Shown here piece by piece: positions 1 to 6,008 of a stretch of DNA of 9,037 nucleotides; the first letter of the stretch is position 1; every line of letters begins with the position of its first letter. The position numbers and the translations under genes were made by a program. Source of the DNA: Candidatus Woesearchaeota archaeon (GTDB taxonomy: Archaea > Nanobdellota > Nanobdellia > Woesearchaeales > UBA11716); contig DUKR01000017.1 of assembly GCA_013329175.1 (NCBI GenBank), positions 2,426-11,462 of the forward strand. The letters are read 5' to 3'. Under the pieces are notes generated by a model. The model was not told where the DNA came from. It did no database searches and saw nothing but the letters and a program-made list of their open reading frames with translations.

Positions 1-1
1 C

Positions 2-97
2 GTCGTGCTCTGCATTGCCACCCATCCTTCAACCCCACAGGTGCAGCGCTCTAATACTGAGGCGAAGGCTGCAACACATGCACTGCTGCAAACGTAG
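2..97 (+). CDS. Possible C-terminal tail of a gene entering the window (partial)
   Basis: Frame 2 is open from the window edge to a TAG at 95-97 and would give about 31 residues ending THALLQT. It is followed at once by T-rich sequence of the kind that ends archaeal transcripts, which is the main reason to think a plus-strand gene ends here. The piece is too short to recognise, and the other plus frames are not clearly worse, so this could be noncoding. Confidence 0.3.
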   Translation, partial: VVLCIATHPSTPQVQRSNTEAKAATHALLQT

Positions 98-119
98 CCC
101 GAGCCGTTTTTGTTATCAC

Positions 120-150
120 TTTTTTTTCTTCACTCTTTTTCTTCGTTTTT
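120..150 (+). terminator. T-rich archaeal-type terminator
   Basis: A run of eight T (120-127) is followed by two T5 runs (136-140 and 146-150) with only C, G and A interruptions. U-rich tracts on their own are sufficient to end many archaeal transcripts. It would terminate whatever plus-strand gene enters from the left and insulate the ABC promoter downstream. No strong hairpin precedes it. Confidence 0.5.
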
Positions 151-162
151 GTTCTCCCGTCG

Positions 163-186
163 GAAAGTGCAATTGCTGAAACTTTC
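163..186. repeat. Inverted repeat GAAAGT-N12-ACTTTC upstream of the ABC promoter
   Basis: Perfect 6-bp arms lie at 163-168 and 181-186, with the 8-bp palindrome GCAATTGC (169-176) inside. It ends about 33 bp before the TATA box, where an archaeal activator or repressor could bind. No binding protein can be named from the sequence, and chance is possible for arms this short. Confidence 0.3.
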
Positions 187-216
187 AGGTGAGTGAAGGA
201 GTACAGGTGTGCATAA

Positions 217-226
217 CATATATAAA
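217..226 (+). promoter_or_regulatory. TATA box of the ABC exporter operon
   Basis: CATATATAAA, with core TATATAAA at 219-226, is centred 26.5 nt before the ATG at 249. That spacing puts transcription start at or next to the A of the start codon, so the mRNA is probably leaderless. This decides the ATPase start: the earlier in-frame ATG at 189 lies upstream of the promoter. Confidence 0.7.
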
Positions 227-248
227 CCGCAAGCAAGCCTGCATTTTG

Positions 249-1043
249 ATGCGCAGCGTGATTGAAGTCTCAAATCTCGTCAAGCGTTTTGGGAATTTCC
301 CTGCAGTTGATGGCATCTCATTCTCAGTCCCCGAAGGGGAGACGTTTGCATTCCTTGGCCCAAATGGCGCAGGCAAGACCACGACCATCAAGATGCTCAC
401 AACCCTGCTGCATCCGACCTCCGGCAGCATGAAAGTGAACGGCTATGACCCTGTTATCCAGAAGAACAGGGTGAGAAGCTCCTTTGGCATCGTGTTCCAG
501 GATAATTCCATTGATGATGAGCTTACTGCCTATGAGAACCTGATGTTCCATGCCGTGCTGTATGGAGTGCCAAAAGAGGTAAGGGAAGGGCGGATCCATG
601 AGCTCCTGCGGGTAGTTGACCTGTGGGACAGGAAAGGGCAGTTTGTCAAGGCTTATTCAGGGGGCATGCGAAGAAGGCTTGAGATAGCCAGGGCCTTAAT
701 CCACCACCCCAAAATCCTGTTCATGGATGAGCCGACTCTTGGGCTTGACCCACAGACCAGAAAGCACATCTGGGAGCATATCAAGCGGCTTACTGAGCAG
801 GAGAAGATGACTGTCTTTTTGACTACGCACTATATGGAAGAGGCAGACAGGATGGCAAAGACCATCGCAGTCATTGACCATGGGAAAATCATTGCCATGG
901 GGACGTCCAAGGAACTCAAAGAGAATACAAAGACGGCAACGCTTGAAGATGCCTTCCTTGCATTGACCGGAAAGGACATCAGGGAAGAGAATGCTACAGG
1001 AAAGGATACGCTGCGACGGCAGGCAAGGGTTTGGAGGCATTAG
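249..1043 (+). CDS. ABC transporter ATP-binding protein, DrrA-like
   Basis: ATPase subunit (264 aa) of an ABC-2 type exporter, acting on the cytoplasmic face of the membrane with the permease encoded next. All nucleotide-binding motifs are present: Walker A GPNGAGKTT (37-45), Q-loop Q84, signature SGGMR (137-141), Walker B ILFMDE (156-161), D-loop near 165-167 and the switch histidine H194. The C-terminal TLEDAFLALTG segment is typical of the DrrA/NodI/CcmA-like exporter group. The start at 249 is chosen because a TATA box sits 26.5 nt before it; the open frame continues to 189 but that part would lie upstream of the promoter. Stop is 2 nt before the permease ATG. Substrate is unknown; family members export drugs, lipids or polysaccharides. 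Confidence 0.93.
   Translation: MRSVIEVSNLVKRFGNFPAVDGISFSVPEGETFAFLGPNGAGKTTTIKMLTTLLHPTSGSMKVNGYDPVIQKNRVRSSFGIVFQDNSIDDELTAYENLMFHAVLYGVPKEVREGRIHELLRVVDLWDRKGQFVKAYSGGMRRRLEIARALIHHPKILFMDEPTLGLDPQTRKHIWEHIKRLTEQEKMTVFLTTHYMEEADRMAKTIAVIDHGKIIAMGTSKELKENTKTATLEDAFLALTGKDIREENATGKDTLRRQARVWRH
1033..1037 (+). promoter_or_regulatory. Ribosome binding site deciding the permease start
   Basis: GGAGG ends 8 nt before the ATG at 1046. It lies downstream of the in-frame TTG at 1031, so it supports 1046 as the start. It overlaps the last codons of the ATPase gene, as expected for a translationally coupled second cistron. Confidence 0.75.
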
Positions 1044-1045
1044 CA

Positions 1046-1789
1046 ATGGGTGCAATCTACATCATGTGGCTTCGCCAGCTCAAGCGGTACTGGCGCTCAA
1101 AGCCAAGGCTTATAGGCTCATTAGGCCAGCCTCTTCTCTTTCTGGTAGCGCTTGGCTTTGGCTTCAACCACATCTTTGAGCAGGCAATGGGGCAGAGCTA
1201 TGTGGATTTTCTCGTGCCAGGCGTTGTTGCCATGAGCATTCTCTTCACAGCCATGTTTTCCGGAATTGAGCTCATCTGGGACCGCCAGTTTGGCTTTCTC
1301 AAGGAAACCCTGGTTGCTCCTGTAACAAGGACGCAAATCATGATAGGAAGGACGCTTGGCGGAGCAACAGTTGCAGCCTTCCAGGGCATCCTCGTGCTGC
1401 TGATTGCGATGGCGATAGGCTACAGGCCATTCTTTGCAACCATTCCTCTTGCCCTTGTCTTCATGTTTGTTGTCGCCTTTATCTTCACTGCCTTTGGCAC
1501 AGCAATTGCTTCCAAGATGCAGGACATGCAGGCATTCCCTCTTATCATTAATTTCATCATCATGCCGCTGTTTTTCCTGTCAGGTGCATTATTCCCCCTG
1601 GAAGGCATTCCAGCAACGCTTGATGCAGTGACGCGCTATAACCCCCTCACGTATGGCGTTGATGCTTTGCGCTTTTCTTTCAGCGGCGTTTCACATTTTC
1701 CGCTCCTCCTGAGCACAGGAGTGCTGGTTGGGGCAGCGCTGATAGTGTTTGGCCTGGGCACTTACCTTTTTACCAGGATTGAGATATAG
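1046..1789 (+). CDS. ABC-2 type transporter permease, DrrB-like
   Basis: Integral membrane partner of the preceding ATPase (247 aa). About six hydrophobic segments can be seen, near residues 22-40, 55-73, 107-125, 132-155, 163-183 and 222-242. The cytoplasmic loop FGFLKETLVAPVTRTQIMIG (83-101) and the NPLTYGVDALR motif (199-209) are characteristic of ABC-2 permeases. Length matches the usual 240-260 aa. The gene starts 2 nt after the ATPase stop, with GGAGG in front, so the two are co-transcribed and probably form a dimeric exporter of two ATPases and two permeases. There is no accessory protein nearby to suggest the cargo. A T9 tract 46 nt after the stop probably ends the operon. Confidence 0.9.
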   Translation: MGAIYIMWLRQLKRYWRSKPRLIGSLGQPLLFLVALGFGFNHIFEQAMGQSYVDFLVPGVVAMSILFTAMFSGIELIWDRQFGFLKETLVAPVTRTQIMIGRTLGGATVAAFQGILVLLIAMAIGYRPFFATIPLALVFMFVVAFIFTAFGTAIASKMQDMQAFPLIINFIIMPLFFLSGALFPLEGIPATLDAVTRYNPLTYGVDALRFSFSGVSHFPLLLSTGVLVGAALIVFGLGTYLFTRIEI

Positions 1790-1835
1790 TGCAGGAAGTA
1801 CAAATCCTCTTTGGCCTGCTCAGCCACTCTCGGCG

Positions 1836-1844
1836 TTTTTTTTT
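1836..1844 (+). terminator. T9 tract ending the ABC operon
   Basis: Nine consecutive T after CTCTCGGCG, 46 nt downstream of the permease stop. Archaeal RNA polymerase terminates at such U tracts. CTCTC before and GAGAG after the run could also pair weakly across it. Confidence 0.65.
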
Positions 1845-1896
1845 GACCTGAGAGGCTTTGCATCAGGAATAAGGAGGTAAGGAAAGAAGTGGAAAA
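1845..1896. other. Gene-free stretch with an orphan Shine-Dalgarno-like sequence
   Basis: AAGGAGGTAAGG (centred near 1876) is a near-perfect ribosome binding site on the plus strand, but the only start in range (GTG at 1890) runs three codons to a TAA. It may be a relic of a lost gene or just purine-rich spacer. Nothing else is recognisable here. Confidence 0.3.
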
Positions 1897-2211
1897 CTAA
1901 GCCGGAGCTAGCGCCTCAACCCTTCTATAAGGCTGCGCAGGAAGATAGTTTCTTGCTATGCGCTTTACCCTGTCAAGAACACGCCTGGGCATCGGCTCTT
2001 TTGCTTTGTACAATCCCTGCTCCTTGAGGAACTCGGTAACTCCTTCTGAAATAGCCTTTTTGCTGGTAATTCTGGTCATGACATTATAGTCAAGGCTTGG
2101 GCCGATAACAGGAATCAGCCATGCTATTGCTTTTGAGCAAAGCCAGTCTGCAGCTCCATACACATCCCATGTCTCACTCAGATAGCACGTTATATTCTGG
2201 AACAGACACAA
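1897..2211 (-). pseudogene. 104-aa hypothetical protein, probably truncated at its 5' end
   Basis: The frame from about residue 16 to the TAG looks coding: a hydrophobic stretch containing WLIPVIGPSLDY (residues 30-41), then a charged helical tail with EFLKEQGLYKAKEPMP (residues 57-72). I do not recognise a family. By eye the tail resembles the C-terminus of the unknown protein at 2378-3058 (EFLKKMQGYQAQKMP there), which suggests a paralogue or a decayed copy. The first dozen residues (MCLFQNITCYL) are antisense to a plus-strand coding-like fragment and no good TATA or ribosome site precedes the ATG, so the true N-terminus may have been lost by rearrangement near 2170-2200. A short intact gene starting at 2211 or at GTG 2163 remains possible. 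Confidence 0.45.
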
Positions 2212-2352
2212 CAGCTAAAGAAGGACTGGAGGCTCTTTGACATCAAGCCTTTTGAGTATGACATCAACGAGGCAAGAGAGCCAGATAAGCATCAGGTAAC
2301 TCTGGATGCCTTTGGCATCGGCAGGCTTAACTTTGCTCTGCGCTCCGCTTGA
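2137..2352 (+). pseudogene. Coding-like 3' fragment of an unrecognised gene
   Basis: A plus-strand frame free of stops from 2137 to the TGA at 2350-2352 reads like real protein, especially from 2176 onward, including LKKDWRLFDIKPFEYDIN and HQVTLDAFGIGRLNFALR. It has no ATG, GTG or TTG anywhere after the upstream TGA at 2134-2136, so it cannot be started locally and is best read as a gene remnant lacking its 5' part. Its 5' end overlaps the start of the opposite-strand 104-aa frame. Family unknown. Confidence 0.4.
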
Positions 2353-2359
2353 GGCGGAG
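2343..2359. repeat. GC-rich hairpin CTCCGC-TTGAG-GCGGAG
   Basis: Perfect 6-bp arms with a 5-nt loop, 18 nt beyond the stop of the minus-strand operon and overlapping the TGA of the plus-strand fragment. On the minus strand it could act as a 3'-end stabiliser or weak terminator, but no U tract follows in either direction. It might instead be a small dispersed repeat unit. Confidence 0.4.
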
Positions 2360-2377
2360 TCTACGCCTGCGATTTAA

Positions 2378-3058
2378 TCATGCAGCAAGCTTCCTCTCCT
2401 CTGCCGGAGTAAAAACCGGAGTTACTGGCTCTGTATATACAGAATTCCTGAAGCGCTCAAGCGGGATAATCTTGGGCATTTTCTGCGCCTGATATCCCTG
2501 CATCTTCTTGAGGAACTCATCTTTTGCATCATAGAATCCTCTTGCAATGACTTTAGTGTCATATTTTGCAGTCCCTCGTATCAGGTCAGCCAGGGAAGCA
2601 ATGCCTCCAATAATTCCTGGATCATAAGAAGCTGCCCTTTCAAGGAGCCCCTCTGATGCGATAAGCATGCCGTCTTTTGTGATATAGCTGTCTTTAGCAT
2701 CCTGGCTCTTGTATTTCTCATAGTGCCTGTTGTCAAGATAATCAGCAAGACTCTTTGAGCCAACGCCAGCAGTTTTTGCTACAAAACCTGCGCCGCCCAT
2801 CGCCCAGAAAAGATACGTACCTATAGCGTCTTCTGCTGCACCTGTCCATCGGAGAAAGGTGGACACATACGAGCTAAGTCCTTTATTCTCAAAATAGCCC
2901 TTTACCGTAGTATCATAAGTATCTGCAAGGATGTTGCTAAGATAGCTTACCGTCCTCTCTTTTTCTTCTTTCGTTAGGTCAGGGGAGAAATACTTCTGGA
3001 CATCGCTATCATTCATAAGCCTCTCAAGGCTGCTCTGGACAAATTTTTTTCGGTTCAT
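2378..3058 (-). CDS. Hypothetical protein, third gene of the coiled-coil/CBS operon
   Basis: A 226-aa protein I do not recognise. The N-terminal 65 residues are charged and helical (e.g. DLTKEEKERTVSYLSNIL, 27-44). Residues 73-100 form a hydrophobic, glycine- and alanine-rich stretch (GTYLFWAMGGAGFVAKTAGVG at its core), a second milder one is at 147-160 (PGIIGGIASLADLI), and the C-terminus is proline-rich and charged. There is no signal peptide. Membrane association through the two hydrophobic stretches is an inference. The ATG overlaps the stop of the CBS gene as ATGA (3055-3058), and GGTGAG precedes it, so it is translationally coupled to the CBS protein. The tail resembles that of the 104-aa ORF downstream. 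Confidence 0.8.
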   Translation of the reverse strand: MNRKKFVQSSLERLMNDSDVQKYFSPDLTKEEKERTVSYLSNILADTYDTTVKGYFENKGLSSYVSTFLRWTGAAEDAIGTYLFWAMGGAGFVAKTAGVGSKSLADYLDNRHYEKYKSQDAKDSYITKDGMLIASEGLLERAASYDPGIIGGIASLADLIRGTAKYDTKVIARGFYDAKDEFLKKMQGYQAQKMPKIIPLERFRNSVYTEPVTPVFTPAEERKLAA

Positions 3059-3435
3059 GCTCTCACCTGAATGTTTTTCATGACCTGATGGATAGTTAAA
3101 ATCCCAATCATCTTCCCATCCTTTGCCACAGCATTCATGACACGCTGCTTTGTTGCCATTCTGGTATACACCTCTTCAAGCTCAGTATCAAGCTCATCTA
3201 TATCAATAGGCTTTGACATGATATCTCTTGCCTTCAGCAGCTTAGGGTTTTTCTCTGCTGCAACAACCCTATGGTTTATGTCGATAACTGAAATGATGCC
3301 CACAGGATAATAATGCTTATTGACAACATAAATGTGCCTAAGGGTAGTCTCCCGCAATTTCTTTGCTACCTCTACAACAGTAGCGTCTTCGTTGCAGGTA
3401 AATGGTTCAATAAGCACACAGTCTTTGACTTTCAT
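3055..3435 (-). CDS. Stand-alone CBS-domain pair (Bateman module) protein
   Basis: A 126-aa protein made of two CBS domains, about residues 4-60 and 70-124. CBS pairs generally bind adenosine nucleotides or similar ligands and pass the signal to a partner protein. The first repeat has the standard strand GIISVIDINHR with the conserved Asp (D52); the second (GILTIHQVMK) has His/Gln where Asp is usual, so ligand binding may be asymmetric. Start at 3435 is preferred to the in-frame ATG at 3459 because GGAGG lies 9 nt before it and overlaps the stop of the upstream gene (TAG 3451-3449). It sits between a membrane coiled-coil protein and an unknown protein, both coupled in one transcript, so it is likely their nucleotide-sensing regulatory subunit; that role is inferred. 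Confidence 0.88.
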   Translation of the reverse strand: MKVKDCVLIEPFTCNEDATVVEVAKKLRETTLRHIYVVNKHYYPVGIISVIDINHRVVAAEKNPKLLKARDIMSKPIDIDELDTELEEVYTRMATKQRVMNAVAKDGKMIGILTIHQVMKNIQVRA

Positions 3436-3448
3436 TGTCGTTGGCCTC

Positions 3449-4774
3449 CTATTTGGCATTCGTCTTGGCTGATTGGTCTGATGCTCTATCTATCAAACTA
3501 TTATAATTTACTACAAGCCCATTAAACTGATCGACTGTATCGTTCAATGCATCACGTAAGGCTATTGTTTTTCTTTGCTTGAAAAGTAGCAATCCGGTAT
3601 AGCCCATAGCTACTACCCCTATAACAGCAGACGCGATAGTAAGCACATAGCCACTAATTGGCTTCATAAATTCAGTAATGTCTCTTCGGCTTATCTTTTC
3701 CTCTTTTGTATCGATGGAATATCCCTTGTTTTCAAGAGAAGAGATGACGGTGTCCACAGTAGCTCGCAACTCCCCAATCATTGCGTCAATCTTCTCCTTT
3801 CTGGCTGAAACCTGCTCTTTTGCCATTGCCCTGACCTGCTCCTTGTAGGTGATGCCCTCCTGAAGGGTTTTCTGGAGCGTCTGAAGGTAAGCTTTATCTT
3901 CCTGAATCTTTTTATAGGTATCCTCTAGGGTATTCAGCGTTGATTCCACCATACTTAAGGCATAATTTTCTCCTGATTGCCTGTCAATGGAGAACACCAT
4001 CTCCTTAAACTGGTCGGGGGAATAACGATTGCCTGCTACCTTTTTCAGCTCGGTATAAAATTCCCTCTCTACACCGGAAAGGTCAGTGCTGTTTAGATAG
4101 TCATTGATCTTCTCAAGAACTTTAGCCTGGGCAATTAGGTTGTCCTCATTAGCATCATAGATGCTTGTAAGCGCAGAAAGCTTGTCCCTCAGTGATGCCC
4201 TGTACTGTGCTCCATCAGCTCCTGTTGGCTTGCCATACAGACTTCTTATCCCATCATTGACGGTGTCAAAAAGATTCCCAATAAGAGGTATCTCAGATAT
4301 CTTTTTTTCACCTGCTGCTTCCATTTCAGTTATTTGGTGTTTCACTCTGTCCTTGAAGATGGTGATTCTTTCAGCAAGCTTGTAGTGCTCTTCAAACTGC
4401 TCAACATTGTTGAGGATCTGTTCAAATTCTGATAATTCTTCTGGAGTAGCTATTCCAAGGCCTTCAAATATCTTCAATTGGCCATGCTCGTAATGCTGCT
4501 CAAGCTCTTTTTTCTCTGCATGAAGCTTTGCTTCAAGTGAGCCGGAAAGCGCATGGATATTTGCCGCAAGCTCCCTTACTTCCCCTTCGACATAGGAGAC
4601 TACATCAAGAAACTTTTCGTTGACATAAGTTCCTACAAGGTATGTTGCTCCTCCGGTCATAACCCCGGCTGATGCAGAAAACAGTGGAATCTTTAGGAAT
4701 GCCCGCCTCCCGAACTTACCTTTTAGGACTCTTGTGTCCAGTTGCTCATAATGCGGTGGTTGATTTTGCTCCAT
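3449..4774 (-). CDS. Coiled-coil membrane protein with a Tat-like N-terminus
   Basis: A 441-aa protein of unknown function. Residues 22-28 read GRRAFLK, close to the twin-arginine consensus (S/T)RRxFLK, and are followed by a hydrophobic segment (29-50, LFSASAGVMTGGATYLV). Residues 60-360 are almost entirely charged helix with coiled-coil character (e.g. AKLHAEKKELEQHYEHGQ, KEQVSARKEKIDAMIGEL). A clear transmembrane helix lies at 376-398 (YVLTIASAVIGVVAMGYTGLLLF), with a 40-residue tail. If the N-terminus is a Tat or uncleaved anchor, the coiled coil is outside the cell and both ends are inside. The ATG at 4774 is preferred to the one at 4789 because the TATA box TTTAAATA is centred 28.5 nt before 4774 and only 13 nt before 4789. 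First gene of a three-gene operon. Confidence 0.82.
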   Translation of the reverse strand: MEQNQPPHYEQLDTRVLKGKFGRRAFLKIPLFSASAGVMTGGATYLVGTYVNEKFLDVVSYVEGEVRELAANIHALSGSLEAKLHAEKKELEQHYEHGQLKIFEGLGIATPEELSEFEQILNNVEQFEEHYKLAERITIFKDRVKHQITEMEAAGEKKISEIPLIGNLFDTVNDGIRSLYGKPTGADGAQYRASLRDKLSALTSIYDANEDNLIAQAKVLEKINDYLNSTDLSGVEREFYTELKKVAGNRYSPDQFKEMVFSIDRQSGENYALSMVESTLNTLEDTYKKIQEDKAYLQTLQKTLQEGITYKEQVRAMAKEQVSARKEKIDAMIGELRATVDTVISSLENKGYSIDTKEEKISRRDITEFMKPISGYVLTIASAVIGVVAMGYTGLLLFKQRKTIALRDALNDTVDQFNGLVVNYNSLIDRASDQSAKTNAK

Positions 4775-4798
4775 AAGTACATCTCCCATATCCTCAGC

Positions 4799-4806
4799 TA
4801 TTTAAA
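4799..4806 (-). promoter_or_regulatory. TATA box of the coiled-coil/CBS operon
   Basis: On the minus strand TTTAAATA, matching the archaeal TATA consensus, with a BRE-like GGAAAGA just upstream. Centre is 28.5 nt from the ATG at 4774, consistent with a leaderless transcript. Confidence 0.65.
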
Positions 4807-4820
4807 TCTTTCCATTTTTA

Positions 4821-4836
4821 ACTACTACGAAGTAGT
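4821..4836. repeat. Inverted repeat ACTACT-ACGA-AGTAGT between the divergent promoters
   Basis: Perfect 6-bp arms with a 4-nt loop, about 10 bp upstream of the BRE of the minus-strand operon. The position fits an upstream regulator site for that promoter. Which protein binds is not visible; the adjacent Lrp-type protein is a candidate. Confidence 0.35.
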
Positions 4837-4905
4837 CTCAATCTGCCAGCCCATCCGTATCTCAGCTAGTCGGTAATACCTCTAAGCTCATAAACATTCC
4901 CATCG

Positions 4906-4917
4906 TGTTTTAAAACA
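4906..4917. promoter_or_regulatory. 12-bp palindrome, candidate operator of the lrp-type gene
   Basis: TGTTTTAAAACA is a perfect palindrome directly upstream of the BRE/TATA of the Lrp-type gene (4921-4940). Archaeal Lrp proteins commonly bind AT-rich palindromes at their own promoters, so autoregulation is a reasonable inference. AT-rich composition makes a chance palindrome more likely than in GC-rich DNA. Confidence 0.4.
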
Positions 4918-4920
4918 AAG

Positions 4921-4940
4921 CGAAAAATAATATATATAAG
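4921..4940 (+). promoter_or_regulatory. BRE and TATA box of the lrp-type gene
   Basis: CGAAAAATAA (BRE-like) followed by TATATATAAG at 4931-4940, centred 26.5 nt before the ATG at 4962. The geometry predicts a leaderless mRNA; no Shine-Dalgarno sequence precedes the ATG. Confidence 0.75.
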
Positions 4941-4961
4941 CTACAACATTGTTAAAGAATA

Positions 4962-6008
4962 ATGACAAAATCACAGCAATTCAGGATAGATGAATCCCAA
5001 ACCAGAAGGGCAAGGCCTGACCTTCGGGACGAGAAGATTCTCTCGCTTCTCTCGGCAAACGCAAGAATGCCCATAACTGCCATAGCAAAAAAGGTGCGGC
5101 TCTCAAAAGAGGGCACGTTCTATCGCATGAAGCGCCTTTTGGAGCAGGGAGTGATTCTTTCCTACTATGCCGCCTTTGACTTAAGGGATTTTGGCTTCTA
5201 CACCTTCCACGTTTTTTTTGTCATTGATGAATCAGATGCAGCCCGCACTGATGAGTTCATCCGCCACCTCATAGCCCATAGGAGCACAAGGATAGTCATG
5301 GAATACAGCGACAGGTGGGACCTGGAATGGGTGCTTGTTGCAAGAGATGTTCAGGATTTTGATGCTATTGTCACTGCTGTCACCAAAGAGTTCAGCGATA
5401 TCGTCATAGAAAAGCAAAAATTTGAGATTATTTTTGGCTATAAGTCACGAAGCTTTCCCGATTCCTATGCCCAGGGGCCGACTATCCTTGGCCCAAAGTC
5501 TCCAGGCCTTCATGAGGTAGATAAGATAAACCTGCATATCATGAAGGAGCTTGCAGAAGACGCAAGAAAGACACCTGTGCAGATGGCAAAGAGCGTGAGC
5601 CTGAGCCCAGATGCCGTCCGCTACAGGCTCAGGAACCTTGAGAAGGCGAAAGTCATCAGGCAGTTCTCCATTCTGCCGAATCTCACCCTGCTTGGCTACC
5701 ATTGGGAAACCATGTGCATAACCGTCAAGACCTTTGACCTCAGCCATGAGATGAAGTTCAGGGAATACATCTCTGACAAGCCCTCAGTTATCAGGGCAGT
5801 GAAGGTGCTCGGGAACTGGGATCTTATGCTCCACATCGCAACCAAGGACGCTTCAGAACTCCACAAGGCAGTCAAGGGCATTCACAAGGCCTTTGTTGAC
5901 ATTATCGTAGGCTACCAGACATGGGGAGCATACCGAGAGCACTACTTCACCAGCCTGCCAAAAATAATCGTTGAGAACAAAGACGAAGCGAAAAGAAGAG
6001 GGCTATGA
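4962..6008 (+). CDS. Tandem-duplicated Lrp/AsnC family transcriptional regulator
   Basis: A 348-aa DNA-binding protein about twice the usual Lrp length (roughly 150-165 aa). Two full units are visible. The first has a winged helix-turn-helix at about 22-66 ([20 protein letters not shown], then [18 protein letters not shown]) and a RAM-like sensor domain at 78-162. The second has a winged helix at 186-232 ([20 protein letters not shown]) and a sensor domain at 246-330. The halves align through [15 protein letters not shown] (119-133) and [15 protein letters not shown] (286-300). Lrp sensor domains bind amino acids, often leucine. It lies convergent to leuB and leuA and divergent from the coiled-coil operon, so either may be its target. 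The coding sequence contains a T8 run at 5212-5219. Its 3' end overlaps leuB by 6 nt. Confidence 0.9.
   Translation: MTKSQQFRIDESQTRRARPDLRDEKILSLLSANARMPITAIAKKVRLSKEGTFYRMKRLLEQGVILSYYAAFDLRDFGFYTFHVFFVIDESDAARTDEFIRHLIAHRSTRIVMEYSDRWDLEWVLVARDVQDFDAIVTAVTKEFSDIVIEKQKFEIIFGYKSRSFPDSYAQGPTILGPKSPGLHEVDKINLHIMKELAEDARKTPVQMAKSVSLSPDAVRYRLRNLEKAKVIRQFSILPNLTLLGYHWETMCITVKTFDLSHEMKFREYISDKPSVIRAVKVLGNWDLMLHIATKDASELHKAVKGIHKAFVDIIVGYQTWGAYREHYFTSLPKIIVENKDEAKRRGL

Noticed and set aside
51..236. 61-aa minus-strand frame rich in lysine
   Set aside because: The lysines come from reading the T-rich terminator-like tract backwards.
189..248. N-terminal extension of the ABC ATPase from the ATG at 189
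   Set aside because: It starts upstream of the TATA box at 219-226 and the ATPase fold begins at residue 4 of the shorter form.
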